The notes beneath the pieces are model-generated. The model saw only the letters and a program-made list of their open reading frames with translations. It ran no database searches and was not told the DNA's origin. Positions 18,391 to 26,889 of a stretch of DNA of 63,299 nucleotides are shown one piece after another. This stretch comes from Hyphomicrobiales bacterium (lineage in GTDB: Bacteria > Pseudomonadota > Alphaproteobacteria > Rhizobiales > Rhizobiaceae): NCBI GenBank assembly GCA_900469445.1, contig UBXM01000015.1, positions 1-63,299 on the forward strand, written 5' to 3'. The translations under genes and the position numbers were made by a program. The first letter of the stretch is position 1. Every line of letters begins with the position of its first letter.

Positions 18391-18711
18391 TTATGGAATT
18401 GGTTCCGGTTCGACATGTGGCGCATAACCCAAAAGCCAAACTTCCATCCGCTCAGGATTGTCATCGTCGGTGTATGGGCACACCGATGCAGGTTCGCCGC
18501 GTTCAGCCGCTTCTCTGCCGCGATGAAACAGATGCACTCGCTCGATCGGGATTATCTCCGTGCTGTCCACGGTCTCAAACCCTTCGATCCACGCATCCAG
18601 TTCGATCGAACCTTCTTCAAGATAAGGGTTTGTTGTGCGAGGCATGCCGATCCGGGCAGCTCTGCGTCCATGGTCAAAGCACTGCGAAAATGTGACATCC
18701 TCAGCAGACAT
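18391..18711 (-). CDS. Protein with two ribosome-modulation-factor-like repeats
   Basis: A 106-residue protein built from two similar halves offset by about 50 residues: Gly15/Gly65, Ala18/Ala68, Gly22/Gly72, Pro29-Tyr30/Pro79-Tyr80, Trp41/Trp92 and Gly44/Gly95. The pattern G-x2-A-x3-G ... (N/C)PY ... W-x2-G is that of ribosome modulation factor (RMF), a small protein that helps put ribosomes into hibernation. A GGGGA lies upstream of the ATG. A weak EcfG-type site (18739-18763) faces it. The RMF link is my inference from residue spacing, and ribosome binding is not shown. A single-repeat relative is encoded at 54580. Confidence 0.7.
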   Translation of the reverse strand: MSAEDVTFSQCFDHGRRAARIGMPRTTNPYLEEGSIELDAWIEGFETVDSTEIIPIERVHLFHRGREAAERGEPASVCPYTDDDNPERMEVWLLGYAPHVEPEPIP

Positions 18712-18738
18712 GATGAAATCCCCCAGTTGAAATCGTAA

Positions 18739-18763
18739 AACTCAAAGGTGTAAATTAAGTTCC
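18739..18763 (-). promoter_or_regulatory. Weak EcfG-type promoter candidate
   Basis: The minus strand reads GGAAC, 16 bases, AGTT. This matches the loose consensus GGAAC-N18/19-TT but not the CGTT core; such sites occur by chance. Correct orientation for the RMF-like gene, 28 bases upstream of it. Confidence 0.35.
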
Positions 18764-18946
18764 CGCTTCAATCGCCATCTTGGGGACATCTCTAATTCTA
18801 ATGGTCGATCGGAAGCCGATTGAAAAAGCCTTCAGTGCATAGAAGAAATGACGCTCGCTCCAATAGAGCGAGCCATTAGGGTCCGGTAGCGAAAGCCAAT
18901 CGAACCAAACACCAAATGCAAACACATTACCTTTAATCGGTGACAA
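18755..18946 (-). CDS. Possible small protein, 63 aa
   Basis: An aromatic-rich frame (FGVWFDWLSLPDPNGSLYW) that looks more protein-like than its surroundings, without recognisable domain or clear ribosome-binding site. It overlaps the weak promoter candidate of the gene downstream. Could be spurious. Confidence 0.35.
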   Translation of the reverse strand: MSPIKGNVFAFGVWFDWLSLPDPNGSLYWSERHFFYALKAFSIGFRSTIRIRDVPKMAIEAGT

Positions 18947-19072
18947 GACATTATCGGAAGATTTGCCTTAAGCGAAACTGAGACAAAGAGCGCGATACCG
19001 ACCCAACGCAGGAATCCTAAGACTGCAAAACAGCTTAGTACTATGATGAAGCCGCGACACGTCGTTGCTCTG

Positions 19073-19297
19073 CTAGCTTTCCGGGCGGGCGCTTCGTCTT
19101 ATGTTGGAGAAAACTCGTAAAACTCCGGCCGTGATAGCAGCGACGGTAACTAAACCGGCGATAGCTCGAACAAAAACTGTGGCGCTCCGGGCAGCACTCT
19201 GGGCGCTGCGCAATCCGAACAGAATAACGACAAGTAGGAATCTGGCCGCAGGACAGGCAGGAACGTCCTGCTGAAGCAACCGCCCGCGACAAAACAC
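19073..19297 (-). CDS. Possible small membrane protein, 74 aa
   Basis: Starts at a GTG and has two hydrophobic stretches (about residues 20-30 and 42-60). No family recognised. Competing frames cover the same bases, so the call is tentative. Confidence 0.3.
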   Translation of the reverse strand: MFCRGRLLQQDVPACPAARFLLVVILFGLRSAQSAARSATVFVRAIAGLVTVAAITAGVLRVFSNIRRSARPES

Positions 19298-19341
19298 GAG
19301 GCTGCGTTTCGGCGGGGCTTCCTCGTTGCCAAGCGATATGA

Positions 19342-19608
19342 TCAGTTGCTTCTACGGACAAAAGTCCAAACAGATCCGATGGGATCGTCGGATGTGACGA
19401 TCTCCGGACGCTGGGAAAGAACTACTGCAACCGCCGCAAGGCCGCGCGCAGTTGCAAGAATTTCCACCAAATCTGGATGGTGAGCATTGGCTGCATCAAG
19501 ACATAGACCATGCACAAACCCAAGTTCGACCGTCTCGCGCGGTGTAAAATCGCGAGCTGCCGTGATGACCTGCGTAACCAAATCGATCAGACGGTCGGGA
19601 TGGCTCAT
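19342..19608 (-). CDS. Hypothetical protein, 88 aa
   Basis: A soluble helical protein (MSHPDRLIDLVTQVITAARD) without known domain. Its ATG overlaps the TGA of a 51-codon membrane-protein gene upstream (ATGA), indicating coupled translation. Function unknown. Confidence 0.6.
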   Translation of the reverse strand: MSHPDRLIDLVTQVITAARDFTPRETVELGFVHGLCLDAANAHHPDLVEILATARGLAAVAVVLSQRPEIVTSDDPIGSVWTFVRRSN

Positions 19609-19760
19609 CGGTTCGGATTCACGACTTCCGACGCGGGAGCGTCGTTTATTTCGCCGGGCGTCTGGAAGAATATGTAGTAGCCCACGAGCATCAATCCCAA
19701 TACGAAAATAGCGGCGACGAAAATGTACATGCGCGATCGGGCTTGGCTACCAGTGCTCAT
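19605..19760 (-). CDS. Small single-span membrane protein, 51 aa
   Basis: Starts MSTGSQARSRMYIFVAAIF: basic N-terminus, one hydrophobic helix (about residues 11-30) and a polar tail ending VVNPNR. It is linked by an ATGA overlap to the 88-residue protein gene downstream. Many rhizobial stress-induced small proteins have this shape. Function unknown. Confidence 0.55.
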   Translation of the reverse strand: MSTGSQARSRMYIFVAAIFVLGLMLVGYYIFFQTPGEINDAPASEVVNPNR

Positions 19761-19969
19761 TGACTATCCCTGCGTTTCTTTAACGACGCAAGAACGGATG
19801 ACTGGTCAAATAGTTGCTTAGCTGACAGAGCCAAACACGATAAGCCTTAGCTTTCAGCTAGAGCTTGTTTCAACGCCTCAACGACATCATGCATCGCCAT
19901 AGGATCTTACCGCCTCACCGGCCTCAATTTGTCGCAATAAAGCTACATCATGCCAGTTGTTGTCTGAAG

Positions 19970-20224
19970 TCATCTTTTGATTGACATTCCGGCCTCTTCG
20001 GCGGCTTGAACGAATGCCATACGGGCGAGATCTGGATCACCATCCGATGTGATGCAGTCGAGGCACGCCTTAACCGCTTCATAATAATATTCGCCGTCAT
20101 CGATAGACCAATTTGTTAAGAGTTGCTCCGCAGCTTCCTCTACTGAAGTGATGGTCTGGTCTGTGATCGCATCCCCGAGATTTAAGATGACCGGATTGAA
20201 AATGTGCAAAGTGTCTCGTTTCAT
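19970..20224 (-). CDS. DUF982 protein
   Basis: An 84-residue protein of the rhizobial DUF982 family: a central Trp (TNWSIDDGEYY), the Cys in AVKACLDCI and the C-terminal helix ARMAFVQAAEEAGM are typical. These proteins are common in multiple copies on rhizobial genomes and their function is not known. A second, apparently broken copy is at 32453-32686. Confidence 0.8.
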   Translation of the reverse strand: MKRDTLHIFNPVILNLGDAITDQTITSVEEAAEQLLTNWSIDDGEYYYEAVKACLDCITSDGDPDLARMAFVQAAEEAGMSIKR

Positions 20225-20336
20225 AACACAACCTCCTCGTGCGCTTCATCAAGCCTTTACCGAGCAAGAACCGTGCCACCGATTAGAAAGCCGCAAGAAA
20301 ACGCGACCCGATCCGACACTGCTTTGGTGGGGGCAC

Positions 20337-20483
20337 TTACGCAGGAGGGGCCGCGATACTGGACTTCTGATCGACATTGCCCGATCGATCGGTCATCCAC
20401 CATTGCAGGCCCGCGACCGACGCGACGATTATTGAACTGACGAGGAAGGTGGCTAGAATGGGGTGATAGCGTAAATATCTCAT
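20337..20483 (-). CDS. Small membrane protein, 48 aa
   Basis: Starts MRYLRYHPILATFLVSSII with a basic start and one hydrophobic span (residues about 8-26), followed by WWMTDRSGN and a polar tail. Only a weak AGAAG precedes the ATG. A GGAAC-N16-TGTT sequence lies directly upstream (20492-20516) but would give an almost leaderless transcript. Function unknown. Confidence 0.45.
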   Translation of the reverse strand: MRYLRYHPILATFLVSSIIVASVAGLQWWMTDRSGNVDQKSSIAAPPA

Positions 20484-20871
20484 GCGCTTCTAACAGATCC
20501 CGCAATCCCCGGTTCCTAAAACGCAGATGAAAATTCCGTTTGATAGGTTTGGTTCACGATAAAGACATCCGGCGCAGCATAGCTAAAGCCGCGTGGTCAT
20601 CTTCGAGGGACTGAATCCGGCATACAGTTCTGTGCCACATCGATAAGGGAGCCTATGGCTTTCCGCAGGGTCCAGCCTGCACTGACGGCTTGGTCGACAA
20701 CGCAGAGGAGGGATCCTTCCGGAGCTTGCTGGCACGCAATGCGGATCGGAAAGATCCCACAGTGATTTGATGTCCCTCATTTTCAGGTAGATGGCATGAC
20801 CCCGGCGAACCACAACAGGCTACTTGATTTCAACACCGGTAAGTCAGCCCGCGAACCTTCTCCTTGTAGAG
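20484..20871. other. Gene-free stretch
   Basis: Nearly 390 bases. One minus-strand frame (about 20590-20780) is open for some 50 codons but lacks a start and a family. Nothing else seen. Confidence 0.35.
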
Positions 20872-21093
20872 TCACGTTATCATGTCGGCGATCTCGGCCG
20901 CAGCGACCCTTGCCTCACCGTGCCAAAGCAAACAGCGATGGAGGCGGGGCTGGTGCTCGGAGCAGAACCAGCGCGTGACGGTACGGCTTTCTTCGAAACC
21001 GTAGCATCGCCATTCGTTGCAGCCGTCGAATTCGCAGTAATGCTCCACAATTTGATGCCCGTTTGAGCGAGCGGTTCGTCCTTCATCGCTCAT
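20872..21093 (-). CDS. Small Cys/His-containing protein, 73 aa
   Basis: The pattern HYCEFDGCNEWRCYGF ... WFCSEHQP suggests a small zinc-binding fold (Cys-x4-Cys ... Cys-x2-His). It is the last of three closely spaced minus-strand genes (21738 to 20872). Unknown function. Confidence 0.6.
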   Translation of the reverse strand: MSDEGRTARSNGHQIVEHYCEFDGCNEWRCYGFEESRTVTRWFCSEHQPRLHRCLLWHGEARVAAAEIADMIT

Positions 21094-21124
21094 GGCGTTC
21101 CTCGATCAAAATGTCTGCTGTCAA

Positions 21125-21325
21125 TCATGGAAAGCAGGCTTCACAGCCGTCGGTCCCACGTCGATCGCAGCCAATCGCCAGGATGCGCCGCAGCTCGACG
21201 AACTCGATGGCTGCGACGAACTTCTCCACAATTGCCTTACGGTCGTAGATACCATGTCTGTCGCAGCGATTGCAGGACATGTCTACTTTCGCAGCGTGGT
21301 AGTCCTTGAGGCGAGGCAGGCTCAT
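21125..21325 (-). CDS. Small Cys-rich conserved protein, 66 aa
   Basis: The ATG at 21325 overlaps the TGA of the upstream gene (ATGA), which decides the start. The Cys pairs (MSCNRCDRHGIYDR ... IGCDRRGTDGCEACFP) suggest metal binding. This pattern of CxxC, then a tyrosine-asp-arg motif, recurs in rhizobial hypothetical proteins. Function unknown. Confidence 0.65.
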   Translation of the reverse strand: MSLPRLKDYHAAKVDMSCNRCDRHGIYDRKAIVEKFVAAIEFVELRRILAIGCDRRGTDGCEACFP

Positions 21326-21738
21326 GTGGTTGGCCAATCTGCTGTCGGCTCGATGCCATTCCTCCTGCCGAGCTCACCGGGATACATTCGGTAGAACTCC
21401 AGCGTGTCGAAATAGTAGCCGTCCAGAGGAGGGCCGTACGCTTTTGCTTTTGCCTCTATGCCTTGAGGGATTGAGCCAGTGTCATTGCCTTCAATCCAGC
21501 CATAAGTGGCGCTTCTCGCAGCTTCCAGCACCGACACGCCGCTGCGCCACAGAACAAAAGCACCGCCCAGCTGACGACTGAATGCGATCTCTACCCACGA
21601 GGCGGTCGAGCCTTCATCGGTCAAGATGTCAGCTTCAAGGAATTCGAAGTCGTAAAGGTCGGCCCTCCAGCCAATCTGCACAAGCAGGTCTGGATCCGGC
21701 TCCTCTTCGAGAGGAAACACCTCGCCTATCGTGAACAT
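21322..21738 (-). CDS. Hypothetical protein, 138 aa
   Basis: Start set at ATG 21738 (MFTIGEVFPLEEEP) because a GGAG lies 6 bases upstream; the frame continues 22 codons further but without such a site. Soluble, acidic, Tyr-rich protein with no family recognised. First gene of a three-gene minus-strand set. Confidence 0.6.
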   Translation of the reverse strand: MFTIGEVFPLEEEPDPDLLVQIGWRADLYDFEFLEADILTDEGSTASWVEIAFSRQLGGAFVLWRSGVSVLEAARSATYGWIEGNDTGSIPQGIEAKAKAYGPPLDGYYFDTLEFYRMYPGELGRRNGIEPTADWPTT

Positions 21739-22238
21739 CTCTTCTCCGTTGCGAATATGCGGGCAAGGGAGCGACTGCCGCCAAGCGGCTCCATATGTTC
21801 CCATTATGTTCCTATTTGGTGTTGAGTCAACATGTGAGGGAAAGAGCGATCAAAGCGGGTGGGTGTCGCGAGAGTGAGTTTGAGAGGGGACGTAAACTCT
21901 TGCGGGGGACGGGGCGCTACTCTCGCGACGCGGATAGAACACCGCGTTTGCGAATTCGTTCCGCGAGAAGCGGCCAGAGCAGCACAATTGGCGCTCCAGC
22001 CACACTCGTCCCCACGAGATCTCCAAGCGAAAGTACGAGATTGCTGGCCGTGTTTCAACATTTCTGCGCTTCCAAGGGCAGAGGTCAGTGTCGCGGACCT
22101 GGAACGCTCCGTTGAGATCATCGAAACCACCTTTCTTGCGATCTGCGGTCGGGCGGACTGATGATCGGGGCTATCTTTAAAGCTGGATGAACGGCTATGA
22201 TCTCGTGCTCTAGTGATCTTCCACCCGCGAGGAAATTG
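21739..22238. other. Gene-free stretch
   Basis: About 500 bases between divergent genes. Frames on both strands are short or show no similarity. No promoter of the stress type was found here. Confidence 0.4.
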
Positions 22239-22670
22239 ATGGCCGTTGACGACGACAAGAGCACTTACACGCTTGTGAAACAGCCGCCTGAGGTCGAAGA
22301 CTACATGCGTCTTCGCAAAATATCCGGCCTTACGCCGTTCGAAAGAGATGCCGCAGAGATCGGCCTGAAGGGTACCATTTTCGCCAGCGTCATTTCTTAC
22401 AACGGAACTGCGGTCGGAATGGGACGATTGGTCGGCGATGGAGGGTGTTTCTTCCAGGTGACCGATATCGCTGTCCATCCCGATCATCAAGGTCGGGGCC
22501 TTGGCAAAATGATCATGGCATCAATTATGGACTATGTTGAGAGCGCACTGCCGACATCCGCTTACGTGAGCCTGATCGCGGATGTGCCCGCCAACAGATT
22601 GTACGAGCAGTTCGGATTTAAACAGACCGCGCCACGGTCCGTTGGAATGGCCTATCTCGTAAGGAAGTGA
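22239..22670 (+). CDS. GNAT-family N-acetyltransferase
   Basis: A 143-residue acetyltransferase. Motif A reads DIAVHPDHQGRGLGKMIM, with the Q-x-x-G-x-G acetyl-CoA-binding loop; the later LYEQFGFKQTAPRS is motif B. Start taken at ATG 22239, preceded by GAGG; an ATG 42 bases upstream has none. It transfers acetyl from acetyl-CoA to an unknown amine. Confidence 0.88.
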   Translation: MAVDDDKSTYTLVKQPPEVEDYMRLRKISGLTPFERDAAEIGLKGTIFASVISYNGTAVGMGRLVGDGGCFFQVTDIAVHPDHQGRGLGKMIMASIMDYVESALPTSAYVSLIADVPANRLYEQFGFKQTAPRSVGMAYLVRK

Positions 22671-22788
22671 GCCTGGGCCTGCTTGTTCGTCAGTGGGTTG
22701 GTTTTTCCCGAGGATCAGCCTGTAATTAAAGCTGTCTCGTCGCTCCTGCTGCGAAACACCGGGAGACCACCAATGTAGCTCAAAGGGT

Positions 22789-22813
22789 GGAACATTTGTC
22801 GGTAACTTTCGTT
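22789..22813 (+). promoter_or_regulatory. EcfG/RpoE2-type promoter for the stress operon at 22839
   Basis: Reads GGAAC, 16 bases, CGTT exactly, 26 bases upstream of the start of the pyridoxamine-oxidase-fold gene. It may drive the four genes 22839-25038. Confidence 0.8.
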
Positions 22814-22838
22814 TTCTGGCGTCACGAAGGAGAACATC

Positions 22839-23321
22839 ATGGCACACGACGAAGACGACGAGGCAAAGGTTTGGGACCTGGCTGAGAAAATCGGCTTTTG
22901 CATGCTAACCACTCAGAGCGGTTCTGATCTTCGCGCTCGTCCCATGTCGGCATATTCGGAGCGGATCGACGATGCGTTCTACTTTCTGACTGATGTGGCC
23001 AGCCACAAGGACGAGGAGATCGCGCGGTATCCGAATGTCTGCCTGGCATTCGCTGACTCAAAGGGGCAGAAATATGTCTCGGTGTCCGGCACCGCGGAGA
23101 TCCAGAACGATCGCGAGAAAATCCGCGATCTGTGGGCGACACCTGCTAAGGCATGGTGGGATAATGCCGATGACCCGTCGATCAGGATCCTCAAGGTAAC
23201 GCCCTCGTTCGCCGAATACTGGGATAGCCCGGGAACCATCATAAGCTATATCAAGATGGCGGCGGCTGCAGTCAGTAATTCTAGGCCGGACATGGGCGAC
23301 ACGGCGAAGGTCGAGATGTAG
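22839..23321 (+). CDS. General stress protein, pyridoxamine 5'-phosphate oxidase fold
   Basis: A 160-residue split-barrel flavin-binding protein of the general-stress-protein-26 type (MLTTQSGSDLRARPMS, then FYFLTDVASHKDEEI). These proteins bind FMN/FAD and are induced by stress, but substrates are unknown. GAAGGAG precedes the ATG. First gene after a perfect EcfG-type promoter; a paralogue with similar promoter lies at 26890. Followed at 14 bases by a GST gene. Confidence 0.88.
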   Translation: MAHDEDDEAKVWDLAEKIGFCMLTTQSGSDLRARPMSAYSERIDDAFYFLTDVASHKDEEIARYPNVCLAFADSKGQKYVSVSGTAEIQNDREKIRDLWATPAKAWWDNADDPSIRILKVTPSFAEYWDSPGTIISYIKMAAAAVSNSRPDMGDTAKVEM

Positions 23322-23335
23322 GGCCGAGCAAACGG

Positions 23336-23971
23336 ATGCTGATTGTCCACCATCTCAATGACAGCCGATCTCAGCGCATACTTTGGATGCTCGAAGAACT
23401 TGGCCTCGACTACGAGATCCGGCGGTATCGCCGGAACTCAGACATGTCAGCGCCCAAAGAGTTAATGGCCATTCATCCGCTGGGCAAGTCACCGATTTTA
23501 GAGGATGTAAGCGCGGAAGGTCACCGGACCGTTGTCGTCGAAACGGGAGCAATCTGCGATTATCTTGTCGAGCGAGCAAACGGTCGGCTCGGACCAGGCG
23601 ATGCGACTGACACAATACTGTATCGTCAATTTCTCCACTATGCCGAAGGTTCGGTAATGCCGGTCCTGCTTGCCATGGTGGTTGCGTCCAAAATCCCGAT
23701 AATGGGCCGAGTGGCGAGCAAACGCGTTCAGCCGATGCTGGACACGCATCTCGACTTCGTCGAAGCCGAGCTTGCCTCGCGAAAGTGGTTCGCAGGCGAA
23801 CGGTTCACCGCGGCCGACATCATGATGAGTTTTCCACTCGAAGCCGCTCGAGCACGAGGCAGGCTGGGCAGCTCTCGACCAGCGACGACGGCTTGGCTGG
23901 ACCGTATCCATGTTCGGCCGGCTTATATCGTGGCATTGGAAAAGGGCGGTCCATACGCCTTTGCGACGTAG
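23336..23971 (+). CDS. Glutathione S-transferase
   Basis: A 211-residue GST: N-terminal thioredoxin-like domain (LWMLEELGLDYEI, GKSPILEDV and ETGAICDYL at the glutathione site) and C-terminal helical domain (WFAGERFTAADIMMSFPLE). It should conjugate or reduce with glutathione in the cytoplasm, in line with oxidative stress. Second gene of the EcfG-type operon. Confidence 0.9.
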   Translation: MLIVHHLNDSRSQRILWMLEELGLDYEIRRYRRNSDMSAPKELMAIHPLGKSPILEDVSAEGHRTVVVETGAICDYLVERANGRLGPGDATDTILYRQFLHYAEGSVMPVLLAMVVASKIPIMGRVASKRVQPMLDTHLDFVEAELASRKWFAGERFTAADIMMSFPLEAARARGRLGSSRPATTAWLDRIHVRPAYIVALEKGGPYAFAT

Positions 23972-23977
23972 GTTCTC

Positions 23978-24580
23978 ATGGAAGCGTTCGTCCAAATATT
24001 CATGCAGCGCCTTGGCCCGTTCGGGATCGGGCTCCTCATGTTTCTTGAAAACGTTTTTCCGCCTATCCCATCAGAACTGATCATGCCGCTTGCCGGGTAC
24101 CTCGCGACACGTGGCGACGTGAATATCCTCGTCGTGATTGGCGCAGGAACTATCGGCTCTCTTTTGGGTACGTTGCCTTGGTATTATCTGGGACGGCGGC
24201 TCGGGCATGACGGAGTGCGCCGTCTTGCCGAAAACCACGGACGTTGGCTCACGATGTCGCCGTCAGACGTAGATGCTGCCTCTGACCACTTCAAGCGGCA
24301 CGGAAATTGGTCGGTCATGCTCGGGAGGCTGATACCCACGGTGCGGACACTCATTTCCGTTCCCGCAGGTATCGCCAATATGCCGTTGGGGCAATTTCTT
24401 GTTTTTTCGTCGGTCGGTACGCTTCTATGGACGGCAGCATTGGCGATGGCTGGCTATCTGCTGGGGCAGGCATACAGCACCATCCAGGACTATGTGGATC
24501 CGGTCTCCACCGCGGTCCTCGTTATATTGATCGGCTATTACATATACCGGGTTGTCACCTTCAAGAAGGAGAGGGCGTGA
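23978..24580 (+). CDS. DedA-family inner-membrane protein
   Basis: A 200-residue DedA protein (SNARE-associated domain): FLENVFPPIPSELIMPLAGY at the N-terminus and GRLIPTVRTLISVPAG in the middle are family motifs, with about five membrane segments. DedA proteins support envelope integrity and are proposed to flip undecaprenyl phosphate or lipids. It begins 6 bases after the GST gene and its stop overlaps the MgtC start (GTGA). Confidence 0.9.
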   Translation: MEAFVQIFMQRLGPFGIGLLMFLENVFPPIPSELIMPLAGYLATRGDVNILVVIGAGTIGSLLGTLPWYYLGRRLGHDGVRRLAENHGRWLTMSPSDVDAASDHFKRHGNWSVMLGRLIPTVRTLISVPAGIANMPLGQFLVFSSVGTLLWTAALAMAGYLLGQAYSTIQDYVDPVSTAVLVILIGYYIYRVVTFKKERA

Positions 24581-25038
24581 GCGAGTGGCTGGCTTCGATG
24601 GGCGTGGAACTCAACATCGTCCCGCATTTGATCGCATTGCTTGTCGCCTATGTTCTGGCACTGCCGATCGCTTGGGATCGTGAGAAAAACGAACGAAGTG
24701 CGGGGTTACGGACCTTCCCACTCGTGGCAATCGCTGCGTGTGGCTTCATCCAGGCTGCGGAAACTGTGACCGTCGGGAATGCCGAGGCGACAGCCCGTAT
24801 TGTCGAGGGGATTATCAACGGGGTCGGGTTCATCGGCGGCGGCGCTATTCTTGTCGGAAAGCTGGGGACCAGAGGAACTGCGACTGCTGCCAGTATATGG
24901 GCGACCGGTGCAATTGGAACTGCGGTCGGGCTGGGCGCCTATGATACCGCGATCGTCCTTTCCTTCGTGACGTTCGCAACGCTGAGAATTATGGCGAACT
25001 TCAAGGCAGACAAAAACGAATTCGATGATGGTGGATGA
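24577..25038 (+). CDS. MgtC/SapB-family membrane protein
   Basis: A 153-residue protein with about four membrane helices: LPIAWDREKNERSAGLRTF and GVGFIGGGAIL are MgtC motifs. The GTG start overlaps the dedA stop. MgtC proteins help survival in magnesium-poor or acidic conditions and inside hosts. Last gene of the stress operon. Confidence 0.88.
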   Translation: MSEWLASMGVELNIVPHLIALLVAYVLALPIAWDREKNERSAGLRTFPLVAIAACGFIQAAETVTVGNAEATARIVEGIINGVGFIGGGAILVGKLGTRGTATAASIWATGAIGTAVGLGAYDTAIVLSFVTFATLRIMANFKADKNEFDDGG

Positions 25039-25108
25039 TCACGACAGCAAATTTTGGGGAGCCACATTTTCATGAAAACAAGACCTCCAAGATAACGCAC
25101 CGGTCCTA

Positions 25109-25360
25109 CTATTCGCCCGTCGATGGTATTCCGATCGATCCGATCTGGACATGGTTCCCACGTTCTTTGATATGGCGATCGAGCGCCGCGACAAGACCAT
25201 CGACATTGTCACGGTCAACGTCGAATGCCCTGATTAGGAAGGCTGCCGCCTCTATCCCTAGCGGGCTCTTGGGATCGACAGAATTCTCAGCGCACCACTC
25301 CAGATGAGCGTCCCTGATCGCGTTAAGCTGATCCACATTAAAAACTGACGACGAATTCAT
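25109..25360 (-). CDS. Hypothetical protein, 83 aa
   Basis: Start at ATG 25360 (MNSSSVFNVDQLNAI), preceded by GGAG. Helical protein (AIRDAHLEWCAENSVDPKSP). No known domain. Transcribed in the same direction as the DUF1206 gene, directly downstream of it. Confidence 0.6.
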   Translation of the reverse strand: MNSSSVFNVDQLNAIRDAHLEWCAENSVDPKSPLGIEAAAFLIRAFDVDRDNVDGLVAALDRHIKERGNHVQIGSIGIPSTGE

Positions 25361-25406
25361 CGTTTCTGCTCCTCGAGAACAGGTTGGTTTGAAGGTTATT
25401 GGCACC

Positions 25407-26231
25407 CTAGCCGTTTAAGTTCAGGGGTACTGCTCGCTTTACATCATCGAGCTTCGGCCCTTTCACGGTGCGATATTTTGCAGCTACCAGATTGTACATT
25501 CCAAAAGCGGCCAATCCCAATGCCATGACAAGATAAAGCGCGGAGCCGAACGGCATGCCTCGTAGCCATTCCAGCGCTTCGGAAATCCCTCCGGCCTGGT
25601 CTGGATCAACTTTGAAACCCGCATAAGCAAACAGTACTCCTGTCACAGAGAAGACCACACCTCGCGCGACCAGACCGTACATGCAGACGTAGCTGACGAG
25701 ACCGCCCCGGTCCGGGATACGAACGTATTTTTCGAACTTACGCAGAGCGCCTTTTGCTCCCGTGACGACGCCTCCCACTATGAGTCCGATACCAATTGCT
25801 ATCGCGATATAAGGCCCAAACGGTTGGGACATCACCCATTCGGCAAGCCCTTTTTCCCCAGATCCACCACTGTCGCCACTCGCATCAAACGCGTGTCCAA
25901 GCGCGTAGACAGCAAGACCGACGTAGGTGACGGCGCTTCCGAGGAGCGCAGCCCGGATGACCATCGCTTTACCGCCGTTGCCCTGTCCATCGGCATCCGC
26001 TATCGATTGCGCTAGTCGCCAAGCGACAAAACCGAGTAGCCCAACGCCGATTAATCCCACCCAAACGCGTCCCAATGGTTGCTGCAGCAGGGTTGAGATC
26101 GCCGATTTTGTTTCAGGTTGCCCCTCGGTTACCCCCGAGAACAGTGCGAGCACGGCGACCAGCAGGAATACAATGCCTCGCGCGGCGTAGCCTAACTTTG
26201 CTAGGAGCTCGAAACGAATTACGCTAGGCAT
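25407..26231 (-). CDS. DUF1206 membrane protein
   Basis: A 274-residue inner-membrane protein with three tandem DUF1206 repeats, each of two helices (for example LAKLGYAARGIVFLLVAVLA and LVSYVCMYGLVARGVVFSV). Start at 26231, with GGAGGT 6 bases upstream. Function unknown. No EcfG-type site was found. Confidence 0.85.
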   Translation of the reverse strand: MPSVIRFELLAKLGYAARGIVFLLVAVLALFSGVTEGQPETKSAISTLLQQPLGRVWVGLIGVGLLGFVAWRLAQSIADADGQGNGGKAMVIRAALLGSAVTYVGLAVYALGHAFDASGDSGGSGEKGLAEWVMSQPFGPYIAIAIGIGLIVGGVVTGAKGALRKFEKYVRIPDRGGLVSYVCMYGLVARGVVFSVTGVLFAYAGFKVDPDQAGGISEALEWLRGMPFGSALYLVMALGLAAFGMYNLVAAKYRTVKGPKLDDVKRAVPLNLNG

Positions 26232-26417
26232 TTGCACCTCCAGGTTTCTTCGAGGCATCAACGCACAAGTACGACTGTCGTTGCCAAAAGGGGCGATGCT
26301 GTATCGTGGCCTGATTGTCTGCCTCGTCCCGTTCGCGGGCCAGCATTTGGCAACAGGGTTCCCGTTGACCAACTGACATAGCTGGAAGACACTCCCTCGT
26401 CAGACAAGGAGGCACGA

Positions 26418-26720
26418 ATGGCAGAACATGATCGTTGGCGAAACATGCGTACCGCGCCGAGAGATGGCAGCCGGATCCTTGTGACAATCCGTCCCTCAGA
26501 ACAGGGGCCTGGCGCGGTTGATCTGGTCTACTGGTCGAAGGGCGATCAATCTGGCGAGGGAGGTTGGCGCTCGTCTGATGCCGCACCTGGATTGGTTATC
26601 GAATACACTGAAACCGAACTGAAGTGTTGGATGCCGATGCCCTTAGCCGAGCTCGATCGTATGACTATACCTGCGTGGCAGGGTAGGAGCGACGAAGAAC
26701 TCGACGGATCAGGAATCTAG
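26418..26720 (+). CDS. Small hypothetical protein (DUF551-like), 100 aa
   Basis: The start (WRNMRTAPRDGSRILVTI) recalls the W-x-x-M-x-x-A-P-x-D-G pattern of DUF551-type proteins found in phage and bacteria. Trp-rich soluble fold. Divergent from the DUF1206 gene. Function unknown. Confidence 0.6.
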   Translation: MAEHDRWRNMRTAPRDGSRILVTIRPSEQGPGAVDLVYWSKGDQSGEGGWRSSDAAPGLVIEYTETELKCWMPMPLAELDRMTIPAWQGRSDEELDGSGI

Positions 26721-26889
26721 CGGATCCCCGATCCTTGAGGGTCGGTTTCAAAGAAACTGCCCAGAGATCAGTGGGCATATCCTACATCGTCAGGTAGCTC
26801 TCGGGATAAACGGTAATCCCGTATTGTCACAGGAGACGATACGCTGCACAGGCTTTGCTCAGCGAATGATCCGAATGCGAGAAGGCGAT

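Noticed and set aside
20492..20516. GGAAC-N16-TGTT on the minus strand before the 48-residue gene
   Set aside because: It would leave almost no leader, and GGAAC-N18/19-TT alone is expected many times by chance in a window this size.
22434..22490. Long minus-strand frame covering 21804-22490
   Set aside because: Its start is antisense inside the GNAT gene and its composition is not protein-like.
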